NCBI GenBank assembly: GCA_041658185.1
Contig: JBBAAR010000009.1
Coordinates: 62,001-126,000, forward strand
Origin: UBA8919 sp041658185
Lineage (GTDB): Bacteria; Elusimicrobiota; UBA8919
Length of the DNA: 64,000 nucleotides
Direction of reading: 5' to 3'
This document shows, piece after piece, positions 1 through 7,859 of the stretch (position 1 is the first letter of the stretch; each line of letters starts with the position of its first letter). Made by a program: the position numbers and the translations under genes. The notes under the pieces were generated by a model, which made no database searches, had not been told where the DNA came from, and worked only from the letters and a program-made list of their open reading frames with translations.

Positions 1-386
1 TTGATTACGGTGTTCCTACATTCTTGCAGTTGGCGTCAGTTACGGCACTAAATTCTTCCGACGATGTTATGAAAAAAACGCTTGAAGAATATAAAAAGCG
101 CAGGGATAAATTTTGCGACGGGTTGAACAAACTCGGGTTTATCGTTGAGAAACCGAAAGCCACAATGTATTTATGGGCGAAACTTCCCGAAAAATTTAAG
201 AAAGCCGGGTCACTGAAATTTTCGGAAGATTTGATTAAAATAACAGGGGTTGCCTGTTCGCCCGGGACAGGTTTCGGAAAATACGGCGAAGGATATGTCA
301 GATTTGCATTAGTCACACATTTCAACAGATTTCACGATGCACTGTTGCGTCTTAAAAAATTTGTAAAGAACACGGAGCGAATATGA
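1..386 (+). CDS. Aminotransferase class I/II, C-terminal part (LL-diaminopimelate or aspartate aminotransferase type)
   Basis: This is the 3' end of a gene that begins before the window; the frame is open from base 3. The visible 127 residues match the small domain of fold-type I PLP aminotransferases: the stretch around 'GVACSPGTGFGKYGEGYVR' has the C-terminal substrate-binding arginine in its usual place (GYVRFAL). The wording is closest to the aminotransferases that make LL-diaminopimelate or handle aspartate. That would suit the next genes, which run the aspartate pathway, but the PLP lysine and N-terminus are missing, so the substrate is an inference. Its stop overlaps the hom start (ATGA), so the two are translationally coupled. 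Confidence 0.8.
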   Translation, partial: DYGVPTFLQLASVTALNSSDDVMKKTLEEYKKRRDKFCDGLNKLGFIVEKPKATMYLWAKLPEKFKKAGSLKFSEDLIKITGVACSPGTGFGKYGEGYVRFALVTHFNRFHDALLRLKKFVKNTERI

Positions 387-1681
387 AAAATGTAAACATA
401 GGAATTATCGGATGCGGCACCGTCGGCGTTAATGTTGTTAAAATTTTGGAAAAACATTCGGTCATAATAAAAAACAGGGTCGGGTGCGGTATCAACATAA
501 AATGGGTTTGTGATAAAGATTTGTCTAAACTGAAACAACTGAATTTACCGAGTGAAAAGGTTACATCCGACGTTAACAAAGTGATACTTGACCCGTCGGT
601 GGATATTCTTGTTGAATTAATCGGCGGCAGCGATATTTCAAAAAAAATAATTATTGAAGCGATGAACCGCGGAAAGCACATCGTAACCGCCAATAAAGCC
701 GTGCTCTCAAAATATTGGGACGAAATTTTCTCTGTTGCGTTAAGGAAAAAACTTCTCGTATATTTTGAAGCAGCGGTCGGAGCGGGAATCCCGGTTATAC
801 AATCATTAAACGAAGGCCTTGCGGCAAATAAAATACAGTCAATTGTAGGCATATTAAACGGTACGACCAATTTTATACTTTCAAAAATGACCGACAACAA
901 TATGGGTTTTGATGAGGCACTGAAACTTGCGCAAAAATCCGGTTTTGCAGAGGCGAATCCGATGTTGGATTTGGACGGTTCCGACGCCGCGCAGAAACTT
1001 TCAATTCTGGCATCAATTGCGTTTGGTAATCATCTTCCAATTGATGCAATTCACCGCGAAGGGATTTCCGATATAAGTCCTATTGATATCAGATATGCCA
1101 AAAACGAGTTTGGTTATGTCTTAAAACTTCTGGCTTCGGTAAAAAATGAAAACGGTAAAATTTCTGCAACAGTTTGTCCCACGCTTATTGATGCTGAACA
1201 TCCGCTGGCTGCGGTGGAAAACGAGTACAACGCAATTTATATTGACGGTGATTCCTGCGGCGACATAATGCTTTACGGGAAAGGCGCCGGCGGACCGTCT
1301 GCCGCAAGTGCCGTAGCGTCCGACATAATCTATCTTGCGACGAATATTTTTTATGGTACTGCTGGAAAATTTCCGTTCATTTTATATGACAAAAAAATAA
1401 AGTTGAATATAAGACCGGTTGAGGATATTGTGTCAAAATATTACTTAAGATTTTCTACTGCGGATAAACCCGGTGTACTTTCAAAAATTTCCGGAATTTT
1501 GGGAAAAAACAATGTTTCTATTTCCGCATGTTTCCAGGAGGAGCGTCACAAGAAACAAGCCGTTCCTGTTTTAATGCTTACTCATCAGACAAAAGAAGGC
1601 AACATCAGTAAGGCGCTGAAAATAATTGACGATTTACCGATAGTTAAATTAAAAACGGTAATGTTCAGAATAATGGAATAG
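383..1681 (+). CDS. hom: Homoserine dehydrogenase
   Basis: Reduces aspartate semialdehyde to homoserine, the branch point to threonine and methionine. The 432 residues show the N-terminal NAD(P) loop GIIGCGTVG (about residues 7-15), the catalytic-lysine region TANKAVLS, the signature GILNGTTNF followed by the D-x-x-G-x-D-x-x-x-K motif (LDLDGSDAAQK), and a C-terminal ACT domain (about residues 350-430, starting YYLRFSTADKPGVLSKI). The ACT domain suggests feedback control by threonine. Length and domain order are those of the bacterial monofunctional enzyme. It overlaps the upstream aminotransferase by four bases and is followed after 31 bases by thrC. Confidence 0.96.
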   Translation: MKNVNIGIIGCGTVGVNVVKILEKHSVIIKNRVGCGINIKWVCDKDLSKLKQLNLPSEKVTSDVNKVILDPSVDILVELIGGSDISKKIIIEAMNRGKHIVTANKAVLSKYWDEIFSVALRKKLLVYFEAAVGAGIPVIQSLNEGLAANKIQSIVGILNGTTNFILSKMTDNNMGFDEALKLAQKSGFAEANPMLDLDGSDAAQKLSILASIAFGNHLPIDAIHREGISDISPIDIRYAKNEFGYVLKLLASVKNENGKISATVCPTLIDAEHPLAAVENEYNAIYIDGDSCGDIMLYGKGAGGPSAASAVASDIIYLATNIFYGTAGKFPFILYDKKIKLNIRPVEDIVSKYYLRFSTADKPGVLSKISGILGKNNVSISACFQEERHKKQAVPVLMLTHQTKEGNISKALKIIDDLPIVKLKTVMFRIME

Positions 1682-1712
1682 TCACTCGCGCTGCGACTAA
1701 AAAAGGTAAAAA

Positions 1713-2744
1713 ATGATTTACAGGGGAATAATTGAAAGGTATAAAAAATATCTTCCGGTGACGGATAAAACGCCGGTTATTACGCTTTACGAAGGCAATA
1801 CGCCGCTGCTTCACGCAAAAAACCTTGAATCCGTCTTAGGCGGGAATATTAAATTATATTTAAAATTTGAAGGTACAAATCCGACCGGCTCCTTCAAAGA
1901 CCGCGGTATGACAATGGCAATCTCAAAAGCGGTTGAAGACGGAAGCAGGGCGGTAATCTGCGCCTCCACCGGAAATACTGCGGCGTCTGCTGCGGCATAT
2001 TCGGCACGTGCGGGGATTAAATGTTCCGTTATAATTCCGGACGGTTCAATCGCTCTCGGAAAACTTTCACAGGCGATGATGCACGGTGCAAAGGTTATTG
2101 CCCTCAAGGGAAATTTTGACGACGCCCTGAAAATCGTATTGGAAATTACTGAAAAATATCCGATAACGCTCGTAAATTCACTTAATCCTTATCGGATTGA
2201 AGGACAGAAAACCGCTGCATTTGAAATTATTGATTTTTTAGGATGTGCACCCGATTACCATTTTATTCCGGTCGGCAATGCGGGAAATATAACTGCCTAC
2301 TGGAAAGGTTATAAGGAGTGGAAAACTCGTCCAAAAATGATGGGTTTTCAGGCATCAGGCGCAGCACCTATTGTAAAAGGAAAACCCATAAAAAATCCGA
2401 AAACAATTGCAACGGCAATAAAAATCGGCAATCCCGCGAGTTGGAAAAAAGCGGAACAGGCGAGAGACGAATCAAAAGGCGTAATAGACATAGTTACCGA
2501 CGCTGAAATCATAAAAGCATATAAATTACTTGCCTCGCTTGAAGGAATTTTCGTAGAGCCGGCATCAGCCGCATCCGTTGCAGGACTTATAAAATATAAA
2601 ACTAAACTTGAGAAAAAATCCTGCATCGTTTGTACGCTGACAGGTCACGGTTTGAAAGACCCAGACCGTGCAATCAAATCCGCAACGCAGCCCAAGGTAA
2701 TAGACCAGAATATGAAAAAAATCCTAAAAGCAATTGGGCTATGA
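1713..2744 (+). CDS. thrC: Threonine synthase
   Basis: Converts O-phosphohomoserine to threonine using PLP. The 343-residue protein carries the PLP-lysine motif GTNPTGSFKDRG (about residue 55), the asparagine/serine-rich ASTGNTAASAAAY and a C-terminal LTGHGLKDP phosphate-site motif. It is the short, bacterial class without the extended N-terminal domain. The gene lies in the order hom-thrC-(insertion)-thrB. Its end overlaps a short frame starting ATG at 2741 that reads like the first eight residues of a second thrB-type start and then stops (see findings). Confidence 0.96.
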   Translation: MIYRGIIERYKKYLPVTDKTPVITLYEGNTPLLHAKNLESVLGGNIKLYLKFEGTNPTGSFKDRGMTMAISKAVEDGSRAVICASTGNTAASAAAYSARAGIKCSVIIPDGSIALGKLSQAMMHGAKVIALKGNFDDALKIVLEITEKYPITLVNSLNPYRIEGQKTAAFEIIDFLGCAPDYHFIPVGNAGNITAYWKGYKEWKTRPKMMGFQASGAAPIVKGKPIKNPKTIATAIKIGNPASWKKAEQARDESKGVIDIVTDAEIIKAYKLLASLEGIFVEPASAASVAGLIKYKTKLEKKSCIVCTLTGHGLKDPDRAIKSATQPKVIDQNMKKILKAIGL

Positions 2745-2763
2745 AAAAGGTTGTAAAACTAAA

Positions 2764-3492
2764 ATGAAAGATAAAGATACTACCTATTCAGAAGCAATTG
2801 AGCAAGTTATGTTGCATAATGGGTATTTTGCACCACTGAAACTTATTTATAGAGAAATATGGAAGTATAAAGACAAATCAGAAATCATTGGCAAGACACC
2901 AGATATGACGATTCAAGCAATAGTTCAGAGAGATAAAAAATTCAAAAGATTGGGGCTCGGGGTTTATGCACTGTCGGAATTTCTTGACAGATTACCAAAA
3001 CTAACTACACCAAAAACTGAACATGAAAAGAAGGAACGAATACACGCTAAAATTCAAGGAATGTTAATTGAAATAGGCAATAACAGAGACGAAGTTGAAA
3101 ACACCTACACTAATGATAAAAAGTGGATTTTTGACGGGAAAACTCTTGGAAGTTTGACAACTATTCCAGAAATTCCATCATTTACATATGAACGAATTAT
3201 TAATGAAAGTATTCGTTTTTTTGATGTAATTTGGTTTAATAAAAGAGGTTTTCCATATAAAATATTTGAAGTAGAACAATCTACTAATTTTAGAGATGCA
3301 TTTGTGAAATTTATGGAATTGCAAGATTTTAAAACGGCGTTTTGTTGCATTTCCTCAAAAGATAGAGAAGAAAAATTTAAAAAAGAAATAAACAAAACCG
3401 CTTTTGAACCATTAAAAAACAGGTGTGAATTTGTTCCATATGAACAAGTTGAAAATGATTATAAACTTGCAATAAGTAAAACTTATTTATAA
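2764..3492 (+). CDS. HARE-HTH domain protein with restriction-endonuclease-like C-terminus
   Basis: About 242 residues. The first 75 look like a HARE-type winged helix-turn-helix: 'EAIEQVMLHNGYFAPLK', then IYREIW, a GKTPDMTIQAIVQRD core and an ending GLGVYAL. The C-terminal part contains DVIWFN followed by an IFEVEQST strand, an arrangement of acidic residues (D...E-x-E) seen in PD-(D/E)XK-like nucleases and in predicted REases paired with this HTH. No methyltransferase is adjacent. The gene is more AT-rich than its neighbours and interrupts the thrC-thrB operon, which suggests acquisition. Start chosen at ATG 2764; a TTG at 2734 would overlap thrC. Function inferred only: DNA binding, perhaps cleavage of modified DNA. 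Confidence 0.6.
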   Translation: MKDKDTTYSEAIEQVMLHNGYFAPLKLIYREIWKYKDKSEIIGKTPDMTIQAIVQRDKKFKRLGLGVYALSEFLDRLPKLTTPKTEHEKKERIHAKIQGMLIEIGNNRDEVENTYTNDKKWIFDGKTLGSLTTIPEIPSFTYERIINESIRFFDVIWFNKRGFPYKIFEVEQSTNFRDAFVKFMELQDFKTAFCCISSKDREEKFKKEINKTAFEPLKNRCEFVPYEQVENDYKLAISKTYL

Positions 3493-3493
3493 A

Positions 3494-3697
3494 ATGAAAA
3501 ATCAGTACAAATCCATAAAAATTTTCGGAGACAAATATTTTTTAAGAAAAACATTTGGTATTATTGATTATATTGGCGATGTTGAAGGTTATGATGTTTG
3601 CGATGAAAATAAAAATTTTATAATCAACTATGATGCTTTATCGGAAAATGAGGTAATAAATAATCTCAAATTCAATATTTATAGGGCATATAAATGA
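3494..3697 (+). CDS. Small hypothetical protein
   Basis: A 67-residue product that I do not recognise. It is rich in aromatic and acidic residues, has no signal peptide or membrane segment, and contains a repeated pattern of short predicted strands (FGIIDYIGDVEGYDV). It starts one base after the stop of the HARE-HTH gene and overlaps the thrB start by four bases (ATGA), so it is probably cotranslated with both. Its AT-rich composition matches the upstream gene rather than thrB, so the two probably arrived together. Confidence 0.5.
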   Translation: MKNQYKSIKIFGDKYFLRKTFGIIDYIGDVEGYDVCDENKNFIINYDALSENEVINNLKFNIYRAYK

Positions 3698-4608
3698 AAA
3701 CCATAAAAATTAAGATTCCGGCGACGACGGCGAATTTCGGCAGCGGGTTTGATGTGCTCGGTGCGGCATTAAAACTTTATAACGAGATAGAAGTAGTACA
3801 GGTCAAAGGTCAAAGGTCAAAAGTTAAAATTGAAATTACCGGCGAGGGAAAAGACACGCTTCCCGGAAATGAAAAAAATGTGGTTGTCCGTTCAATGAAC
3901 GCCGTTTTTAATATCTGTAAAAAAATTTCACCGGCTTATCGCATACTACTTACGAACAGAATTCCTCTTGCAAGGGGTCTTGGAAGTTCAGCCGCTGCTC
4001 GTCTGGGTGGAATAGTTGCCGCAAACGAAATTTGCGGTAGAAAACTTTCGCAAGACAAGGTTATTCAGATTGTTTCAAAACTGGAAGGTCATCCTGATAA
4101 TGTCGTGCCTTCCTTTTTCGGAGGGTTGTGCGTTTGCAATTTCAACGGAAAAAATGTAAAATACGCAAAGTTAAAAATGCCTTCCGACTTAAAAGCGGTT
4201 TTGTGTATTCCGGATTTTGAGTTGTCAACTGACAAGGCACGAAATATTTTGCCGGAAACAATTTCTCATAAAGATGCCGTTTTTAATTCAAGTAGGGTCG
4301 CGCTTTTTATGTCGGCAATCATTCAGAAAAAATATGAGTTGCTTTCAGTTGCGATGGAGGATAAACTTCACCAGCCGTATAGAAAAAAACTTATACCGGG
4401 GATGGATGATGTTTTTAACTCCGCCAAAAAATCAGGCGCTTACGGTGTTTGTATTTCAGGAAGCGGCCCGACAATAATCGCTCTTACGAGCGAAGTAAAA
4501 AGTGAAAGGATTGGAAAGTCAATGCAAAAAGCGTTTTTAAGGCATAATGTTAAATCAAAATATATTGTCTGTGATTTTGATAATACAGGGATAGTAGTTT
4601 CAAAATAA
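3694..4608 (+). CDS. thrB: Homoserine kinase (GHMP family)
   Basis: Phosphorylates homoserine to O-phosphohomoserine, the substrate of ThrC. The 304 residues begin with the typical IKIPATTANFGSGFD strand. The GHMP ATP-binding motif RGLGSSAAARLGG lies near residue 98 and the C-terminal GVCISGSGPT motif is intact. Around residue 38 the sequence VQVKGQRSKVKIEI is encoded by a simple repeated word (four near-copies of 'ggtcaaa'), which looks like a small in-frame insertion between two beta strands. The start overlaps the previous small gene. Confidence 0.95.
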   Translation: MKTIKIKIPATTANFGSGFDVLGAALKLYNEIEVVQVKGQRSKVKIEITGEGKDTLPGNEKNVVVRSMNAVFNICKKISPAYRILLTNRIPLARGLGSSAAARLGGIVAANEICGRKLSQDKVIQIVSKLEGHPDNVVPSFFGGLCVCNFNGKNVKYAKLKMPSDLKAVLCIPDFELSTDKARNILPETISHKDAVFNSSRVALFMSAIIQKKYELLSVAMEDKLHQPYRKKLIPGMDDVFNSAKKSGAYGVCISGSGPTIIALTSEVKSERIGKSMQKAFLRHNVKSKYIVCDFDNTGIVVSK

Positions 4609-4619
4609 GAAAGAAATTT

Positions 4620-5831
4620 ATGAATGACCTCGTTGTAATGAAGTTCGGCGGGTCGTCGGTGGCGACTCCGGAAAAAATAAAAAATGTTGCTGAACGCGTA
4701 ATGCAAAAAGCAAAAAAAAGCCGAGTTGTCGTTGTTGTATCTGCCCCGGGCAATATGACCGATGACTTAATAGAAAAAGCCAAAAGTATTGCCGACACAC
4801 CCGACCTCAGAGAGATGGATATGCTTCTTGCGACAGGCGAAATTCAGTCAATAGCACTTCTAACAATTGCAATAAAATCAAAAGGTTTTGACGCAATTTC
4901 CTTAACAGGTCCGCAGGCGGGAATTTTTGCCGATAATGTTCACACAAAAGCGAAAATAAAAAAAATTAAACCTCAGAAAATCATAGACGAACTTAAAAAA
5001 GATAAAATTGTAATCGTTGCCGGGTTTCAGGGAATAAATTCTAACGACGATATAACGACACTCGGCCGTGGCGGCAGCGATTTAACGGCTGTTGCCCTTG
5101 CTGCAGCGCTTAAAGCGACAGAGTGCGAGATTTATACTGATGTAAAAGGTGTTTATACCGCCGACCCGCGAGTTGTCAACGATGCAAAAAGACTTGACAT
5201 GCTCTCTTACGACGAGATGTTGGAACTTGCGGGTGTCGGAAGTCAGGTGATGATGTCCCGCTCTATTGAAGTGGCAAAAAAATATAATGTTGTAATTCAT
5301 GTCCGGTCCAGTTTTTCGGATGAAAAAGGCACGCTCATTAGGAAGGAGGTCCCTAAAATGGAAAATGTTGTTGTGTCGGGTGTAGCGTTTGATAAAAATG
5401 AGTCAAAACTTTCAATTACGGATGTTCCTGACAGACCGGGAATTGCCGCAAAAATTTTTGGTGCGCTTGCAAAGAAAAATATAAACGTTGATATGATAAT
5501 CCAGTCGGCTGCCAGTGAAAAATACAACGACATTTCATTTACCGTTTCAAGAAACGACCTTAAAACTGCCGTTTCGTTGTTAAAAAATATCTCTAAAAAA
5601 TTAGGCGGCGGTGCGGTTATATTTGACGAAAACGTTGCCAAAATCTCAATTGTGGGAATCGGAATGCGCAGCCATCCCGGTGTTGCATCAAAAATGTTCA
5701 AAATACTTGCTGATGAGAATATCAATATTCAGATGATTTCAACTTCCGAGATAAAAATTTCCTGCGTTATATCAAACAGAGACGCCGATAAAGCGGTAAG
5801 GGTTTTACACGGAGGTTTCGGGCTCGGCTGA
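4620..5831 (+). CDS. lysC: Aspartate kinase
   Basis: First step of the aspartate pathway (aspartate to aspartyl phosphate). The 403-residue protein has the amino acid kinase signature MKFGGSSVA at the start, the FQGINSNDDITTLGRGGSD substrate loop, EIYTDVKGVYTADPR, and two C-terminal ACT domains (about residues 265-403) that normally bind lysine and/or threonine. The family is clear from end to end. It sits between thrB and a citramalate-synthase-like gene, so this cluster feeds threonine, lysine and isoleucine production. Confidence 0.96.
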   Translation: MNDLVVMKFGGSSVATPEKIKNVAERVMQKAKKSRVVVVVSAPGNMTDDLIEKAKSIADTPDLREMDMLLATGEIQSIALLTIAIKSKGFDAISLTGPQAGIFADNVHTKAKIKKIKPQKIIDELKKDKIVIVAGFQGINSNDDITTLGRGGSDLTAVALAAALKATECEIYTDVKGVYTADPRVVNDAKRLDMLSYDEMLELAGVGSQVMMSRSIEVAKKYNVVIHVRSSFSDEKGTLIRKEVPKMENVVVSGVAFDKNESKLSITDVPDRPGIAAKIFGALAKKNINVDMIIQSAASEKYNDISFTVSRNDLKTAVSLLKNISKKLGGGAVIFDENVAKISIVGIGMRSHPGVASKMFKILADENINIQMISTSEIKISCVISNRDADKAVRVLHGGFGLG

Positions 5832-5857
5832 TAGTGAACCGAATTTCGGAGAAATTT

Positions 5858-7417
5858 ATGCAGATAAAAATTCTTGATACTTCATTAAGAGACGGAACGC
5901 AAGGGGAAGGGATTTCTTTAACCGTTGACGATAAACTGAAAATTGCGGCCGCGATTGACAAACTCGGTGTTCATTATATAGAGGGCGGCTGGCCTTATTC
6001 AAATCCGAAGGAAGTTGAATTTTTTCTGAAAGTAAAAAAACTCAAACTGAAAAATTCCAGAATTACCGCTTTCGGTTCAACCAGACATAAAAACAGCAAA
6101 CCCGATAAAGATGAAAACCTTTTAGCAATACTAAAAGTTAGACCAGCCGCCGCCTGTATATTCGGAAAAACATGGGATTTGCATGTAAAACATGCCCTTG
6201 ATACAACTCCGGAAAAAAATCTGGATATGATTTTTTCGTCGGTAAAATTCCTGAAATCAAAGGGTTTGGAGGTTATTTATGATGCGGAACATTTTTTTGA
6301 CGGCTATCTTTCAAACTGTGAATATGCGTTAAAAACTTTGGCGGCGGCAGCGTCTGCCGGCGCGGATAATATTACGCTTTGCGATACAAACGGCGGAATG
6401 CTTCCTCACCAAATAAGAAAAATAATTGACGAAGTAAAAAGACATATTGCGACACCGTTGGGAATTCATGCGCACAATGATTCCGGTTGCGCCGTTGCAA
6501 ACTCAATAGTCGCGGTTCAGTCGGGTTGCGTTCTCGTTCAGGGCACCCTTAACGGCTGGGGCGAGAGATGCGGAAATGCAAATTTGTCGTCGGTAATTCC
6601 TAATATCAAATTGAAATTAGGCGTTGACTGTATAACGGATGAAAAATTAAAATTGCTTACGGAGACATACCGCTACCTGTCGGAAGTTGCAAATATAATC
6701 TCAAGCGACAAACAACCATATACGGGTTATTCTGCATTTGCCCACAAAGGCGGAGTTCATGCTTCTGCCGTTGCAAAAAAATCATCAACATATGAGCATA
6801 TTGATCCTTCCATAGTGGGCAATAAACGAAGAATTTTAATATCAGAACTTTCAGGCCGCGCAAACATTCTCCTCAAATCAAAAGAGTTAAAAATAGATTT
6901 TGAGAAAAATTCCGACCAGGTAAAACAGGTTTTGCAAATTATTAAAGACCGCGAAAAAAAAGGCTATCTTTATGAAGGTGCGGAGGGCTCGTTTGAACTG
7001 TTATTGAAAAGGAACATAGGTAAGCACAAAACTTTTTTTAGTTTGGGCGGCTTCAGGGTTTCCGTTGAAAAAGATATTCACGGGCATCTCAAATCCGAAG
7101 CGACTATAAAAGTATACGTTGAAGGTTCGGAAGAACTTACCGCGGCCGAAGGGGACGGCCCGGTAAATGCGCTGGATAATGCGTTGAGAAAAGCGCTTGA
7201 CAGATTTTATCCGCAGTTGAAAAATGTCCGGCTTTCGGATTTTAAGGTAAGAATAATAAATCCGTCGGACGGCACCGGCGCAAAAGTAAGGGTTTTGATA
7301 CAGTCAACCGACGGTAAGGACGAATGGTCAACCGTCGGCGTTTCGGAAAATATAATTGAAGCGTCCTGGCAGGCATTGGTTGATGCGATAGAATATAAAC
7401 TCTTAAAGACAGGTTAA
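5858..7417 (+). CDS. cimA: (R)-citramalate synthase / 2-isopropylmalate synthase family
   Basis: 519 residues. The N-terminal HMGL-like TIM barrel opens with ILDTSLRDGTQGEG (catalytic RDG and metal-binding Asp) and carries the GIHAHNDSGCAVAN metal motif and the LNGWGERCGNANL loop. The C-terminal LeuA-type regulatory dimerisation domain starts near residue 380. The motif wording and length match the citramalate synthase branch (pyruvate plus acetyl-CoA to citramalate, an isoleucine route that skips threonine deaminase) better than LeuA; this is from memory of the family. The start is ATG 5858 with GGAG 8 bases upstream; a GTG at 5834 lies in the same frame. The stop codon lies inside a simple-word palindromic repeat. 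Confidence 0.85.
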   Translation: MQIKILDTSLRDGTQGEGISLTVDDKLKIAAAIDKLGVHYIEGGWPYSNPKEVEFFLKVKKLKLKNSRITAFGSTRHKNSKPDKDENLLAILKVRPAAACIFGKTWDLHVKHALDTTPEKNLDMIFSSVKFLKSKGLEVIYDAEHFFDGYLSNCEYALKTLAAAASAGADNITLCDTNGGMLPHQIRKIIDEVKRHIATPLGIHAHNDSGCAVANSIVAVQSGCVLVQGTLNGWGERCGNANLSSVIPNIKLKLGVDCITDEKLKLLTETYRYLSEVANIISSDKQPYTGYSAFAHKGGVHASAVAKKSSTYEHIDPSIVGNKRRILISELSGRANILLKSKELKIDFEKNSDQVKQVLQIIKDREKKGYLYEGAEGSFELLLKRNIGKHKTFFSLGGFRVSVEKDIHGHLKSEATIKVYVEGSEELTAAEGDGPVNALDNALRKALDRFYPQLKNVRLSDFKVRIINPSDGTGAKVRVLIQSTDGKDEWSTVGVSENIIEASWQALVDAIEYKLLKTG

Positions 7418-7472
7418 AGATTAAAGGTTTAAGGTTTAAATTTTAACCTTTAATTTATACCTTTAACTTTGC
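7413..7472. repeat. Simple-word palindromic element, copy A
   Basis: Left arm built from 'ggtttaa' words and right arm from their complement ('ttaaacc' type words), separated by an AT centre. Near-identical copies lie at 9509-9565 and 25378-25433. The element supplies the stop codon of the cimA-like gene and fills most of the gap to the next gene. Confidence 0.75.
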
Positions 7473-7490
7473 GACGAAGTCGCATATTAT

Positions 7491-7859
7491 ATGGAATTCA
7501 CTAAAACTCAGACATCAATAATCGTTTTGGAAATTATTTTAGTATTTTGCGGAATCGTAGCTATTTTCCGCGCTGTAAAACCGAAAACCGAGGCGAATTT
7601 TTCTTCGGCGGCATTGGTTTCGACAACAACTGCTGTGCGAAATGCGATTTATCTCCCGCCCACCGACGAAATTTTTAAGAAAATGGATTCAAAATCAACA
7701 TCGGAAAAATCAGTTACAATTGAATTCGGCGAAACCAAAAAAAAATCCGTCAACACTGTAAATTTATACGACGAAAAACCGGCCGGCAAAAAGATTAAGA
7801 AAACAGAAACGGAGTCGGAAGTAATAACTATTGATTTGGGTGTGGAGGAAAAAAAATGA
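7491..7859 (+). CDS. Small single-pass membrane protein, hypothetical
   Basis: 122 residues: one membrane segment (about residues 8-28, IIVLEIILVFCGIVAIF) followed by a charged, Lys/Glu/Thr-rich tail with no recognised fold. Two short strands repeat the pattern VTIEFGE and VITIDLGVEE. It overlaps the ilvD start by four bases (ATGA), so it is cotranslated with ilvD. I do not recognise the family. The tail is predicted to be mostly disordered. Confidence 0.55.
   Translation: MEFTKTQTSIIVLEIILVFCGIVAIFRAVKPKTEANFSSAALVSTTTAVRNAIYLPPTDEIFKKMDSKSTSEKSVTIEFGETKKKSVNTVNLYDEKPAGKKIKKTETESEVITIDLGVEEKK

Noticed and set aside
352..900. 182-codon minus-strand open frame inside hom
   Set aside because: Antisense shadow of a conserved gene without independent support.
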